Of a stretch of DNA of 38,169 bases, positions 37,585 through 38,169 are shown piece by piece (position 1 is the first letter of the stretch; each line of letters begins with the position of its first letter). The notes beneath the pieces are model-generated. The model saw only the letters and a list, made by a program, of their open reading frames with translations, ran no database searches and was not told the DNA's origin. The stretch lies in contig DASWCW010000313.1 of assembly GCA_036395835.1 (NCBI GenBank), positions 1-38,169 of the forward strand. Direction: 5' to 3'. The translations under genes and the position numbers were made by a program. Origin of the DNA: AP-16 sp036395835 (lineage in GTDB: Bacteria > Pseudomonadota > Alphaproteobacteria > Rhizobiales > Xanthobacteraceae).

Positions 37585-37656
37585 TGCTGCCTCGTGGACA
37601 CGAAAATGCATCAAAACGCATGGTCGTTTGCGCACACAATCACGCTCGGCTCGCAC

Positions 37657-37940
37657 TTATTCCCAGGGACTGCGGCGCGCGCCGTGCACGATCCGGAGGA
37701 TCAGCACCTCATCGTTGTAGACGATGTAGTGGACGACATAAGGGTAACGCAGGAGCGGCACGCGCCGTACGCCCGGCCGCTCTGCCACTTCCTGGGCGCC
37801 TTCGGGAAATTGGCCGATCCGCTCGGCGACGCGCCGGACGCGAGCTTCAAACTCGCCGCTGCGTCGGGATTCTCCGCCTGAATAGCCGCGAGGATCGCGT
37901 CAAGTTCGGCAAGCGCCAGATCCGAGTACCGGACCTTCAT
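37657..37940 (-). pseudogene. ParE/RelE-family toxin gene with frameshift
   Basis: The N-terminal 29 residues (MKVRYSDLALAELDAILAAI, QAENPDAAA) are a ParE/RelE toxin start. Around 37,855-37,868 one base appears missing; in the next frame the family sequence resumes, FEARVRRVAERIGQFPEG, then RPGVRRVPLLRYPYVVHYIV and LILRIVHGARRSPWE, ending at 37657. The span, 284 bp, is one base short of a multiple of three (intact length about 94 residues). As written the frame continues without similarity to 37701. ParE/RelE toxins inhibit gyrase or cut mRNA at the ribosome. It overlaps the antitoxin stop by 4 bp (ATGA), the normal antitoxin-first arrangement. Confidence 0.82.
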
Positions 37941-38167
37941 GCCCGCCGATATTTAGCGAACACCGCCTCGACGGCTTCCTCGCTCGCGATCTCACCGCGG
38001 CCGACCGCCGCAAGCGCTTCGTCGATCGCGGCCAATTCTTCCGGCGTGGCGTGGTAGACGCCGTGCCGGCGCGCCTCGATTTCGAGCGCGATCTGCGCAA
38101 GCTCTTCCTGGTCTTCTTCCGGCCAGTTGGCGACGCGAGCGAGCGTGTTCTTTACATCCGCATTCAT
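37937..38167 (-). CDS. Antitoxin of a ParE/RelE-type toxin-antitoxin pair
   Basis: A 76-residue acidic, helical protein (MNADVKNTLARVANWPEEDQ, ELAQIALEIEARRHGVYHAT, PEELAAIDEALAAVGRGEIA, SEEAVEAVFAKYRRA). The C-terminal half is the Glu/Ala-rich toxin-binding helix typical of the ParD-like addiction antitoxins of Rhizobiales, and the toxin gene starts within its stop codon. ATG 38167 lies 2 bases from the window end, so a longer reading cannot be excluded, though the length is normal. The antitoxin is intact while the toxin is frameshifted. Confidence 0.82.
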   Translation of the reverse strand: MNADVKNTLARVANWPEEDQEELAQIALEIEARRHGVYHATPEELAAIDEALAAVGRGEIASEEAVEAVFAKYRRA

Positions 38168-38169
38168 GG

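Overview
The window is GC-rich, densely coding chromosomal DNA that looks alphaproteobacterial, probably Rhizobiales/Hyphomicrobiales (Bradyrhizobium/Xanthobacteraceae-like). This rests on a CheZ of the alphaproteobacterial type, a large apolipoprotein-like coiled-coil protein resembling the Rhizobiales growth-pole-ring protein, an adrenodoxin-type ferredoxin next to a thioredoxin-reductase-like ferredoxin reductase, and short dispersed palindromes typical of that order. No rRNA, tRNA, CRISPR array, insertion sequence, phage module or replication origin was seen.

Layout. 1-2.0 kb: 3' part of murJ (lipid II flippase), converging with an HtrA-type protease that lacks a signal peptide. 2.2-6.6 kb: RND efflux adaptor and pump, without an outer-membrane channel gene. 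6.55-10.5 kb: a molybdopterin-binding (CoxL/xanthine dehydrogenase family) subunit followed by a c'-type and a diheme cytochrome c, a likely periplasmic or membrane-facing dehydrogenase whose iron-sulfur and FAD subunits are absent here. 10.5-13.8 kb: a stand-alone RAM-domain protein divergent from a TldD/TldE-type protease pair, the TldD partner carrying a Tat-like leader. 13.9-15.3 kb: thiE-thiD (thiamine). 15.5-19.8 kb: catabolic genes (MFS anion transporter, FAH-domain hydrolase, atypical SDR, threonine dehydratase-like enzyme). 19.8-21.8 kb: orphan cheZ and a dipeptide epimerase. 21.9-25.3 kb: a four-gene Mla/MCE lipid transport operon (STAS-permease, ATPase, MCE protein, lipoprotein). 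25.5-26.3 kb: an exported metallo-beta-lactamase-fold hydrolase.

26.3-29.4 kb is the clearest sign of genome plasticity. A divergent pair, an MHS-family transporter and a cytosine-deaminase-like amidohydrolase with unusual active-site residues, lies between two direct copies of a terminator plus the last codons of the downstream coiled-coil gene. The left copy is a decayed gene-end remnant, so the pair looks inserted at the 3' end of that gene. 29.4-33.8 kb is the GPR/RgsE-like coiled-coil gene; 34.3-36.3 kb holds an Hpt phosphotransfer protein and a ferredoxin/ferredoxin-reductase pair.

36.4-38.2 kb is decayed: a Phd/YefM-type antitoxin without a toxin, an alpha/beta hydrolase and a ParE-type toxin each carry an apparent single-base frameshift, while the ParE partner antitoxin is intact. 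Either this is a small gene graveyard or the sequence is less accurate near this end. I found no complete, wholly new multi-gene system. The strongest leads are the duplicated gene end around the amidohydrolase/transporter pair, the exported TldD, and the stand-alone molybdenum subunit with its cytochromes.
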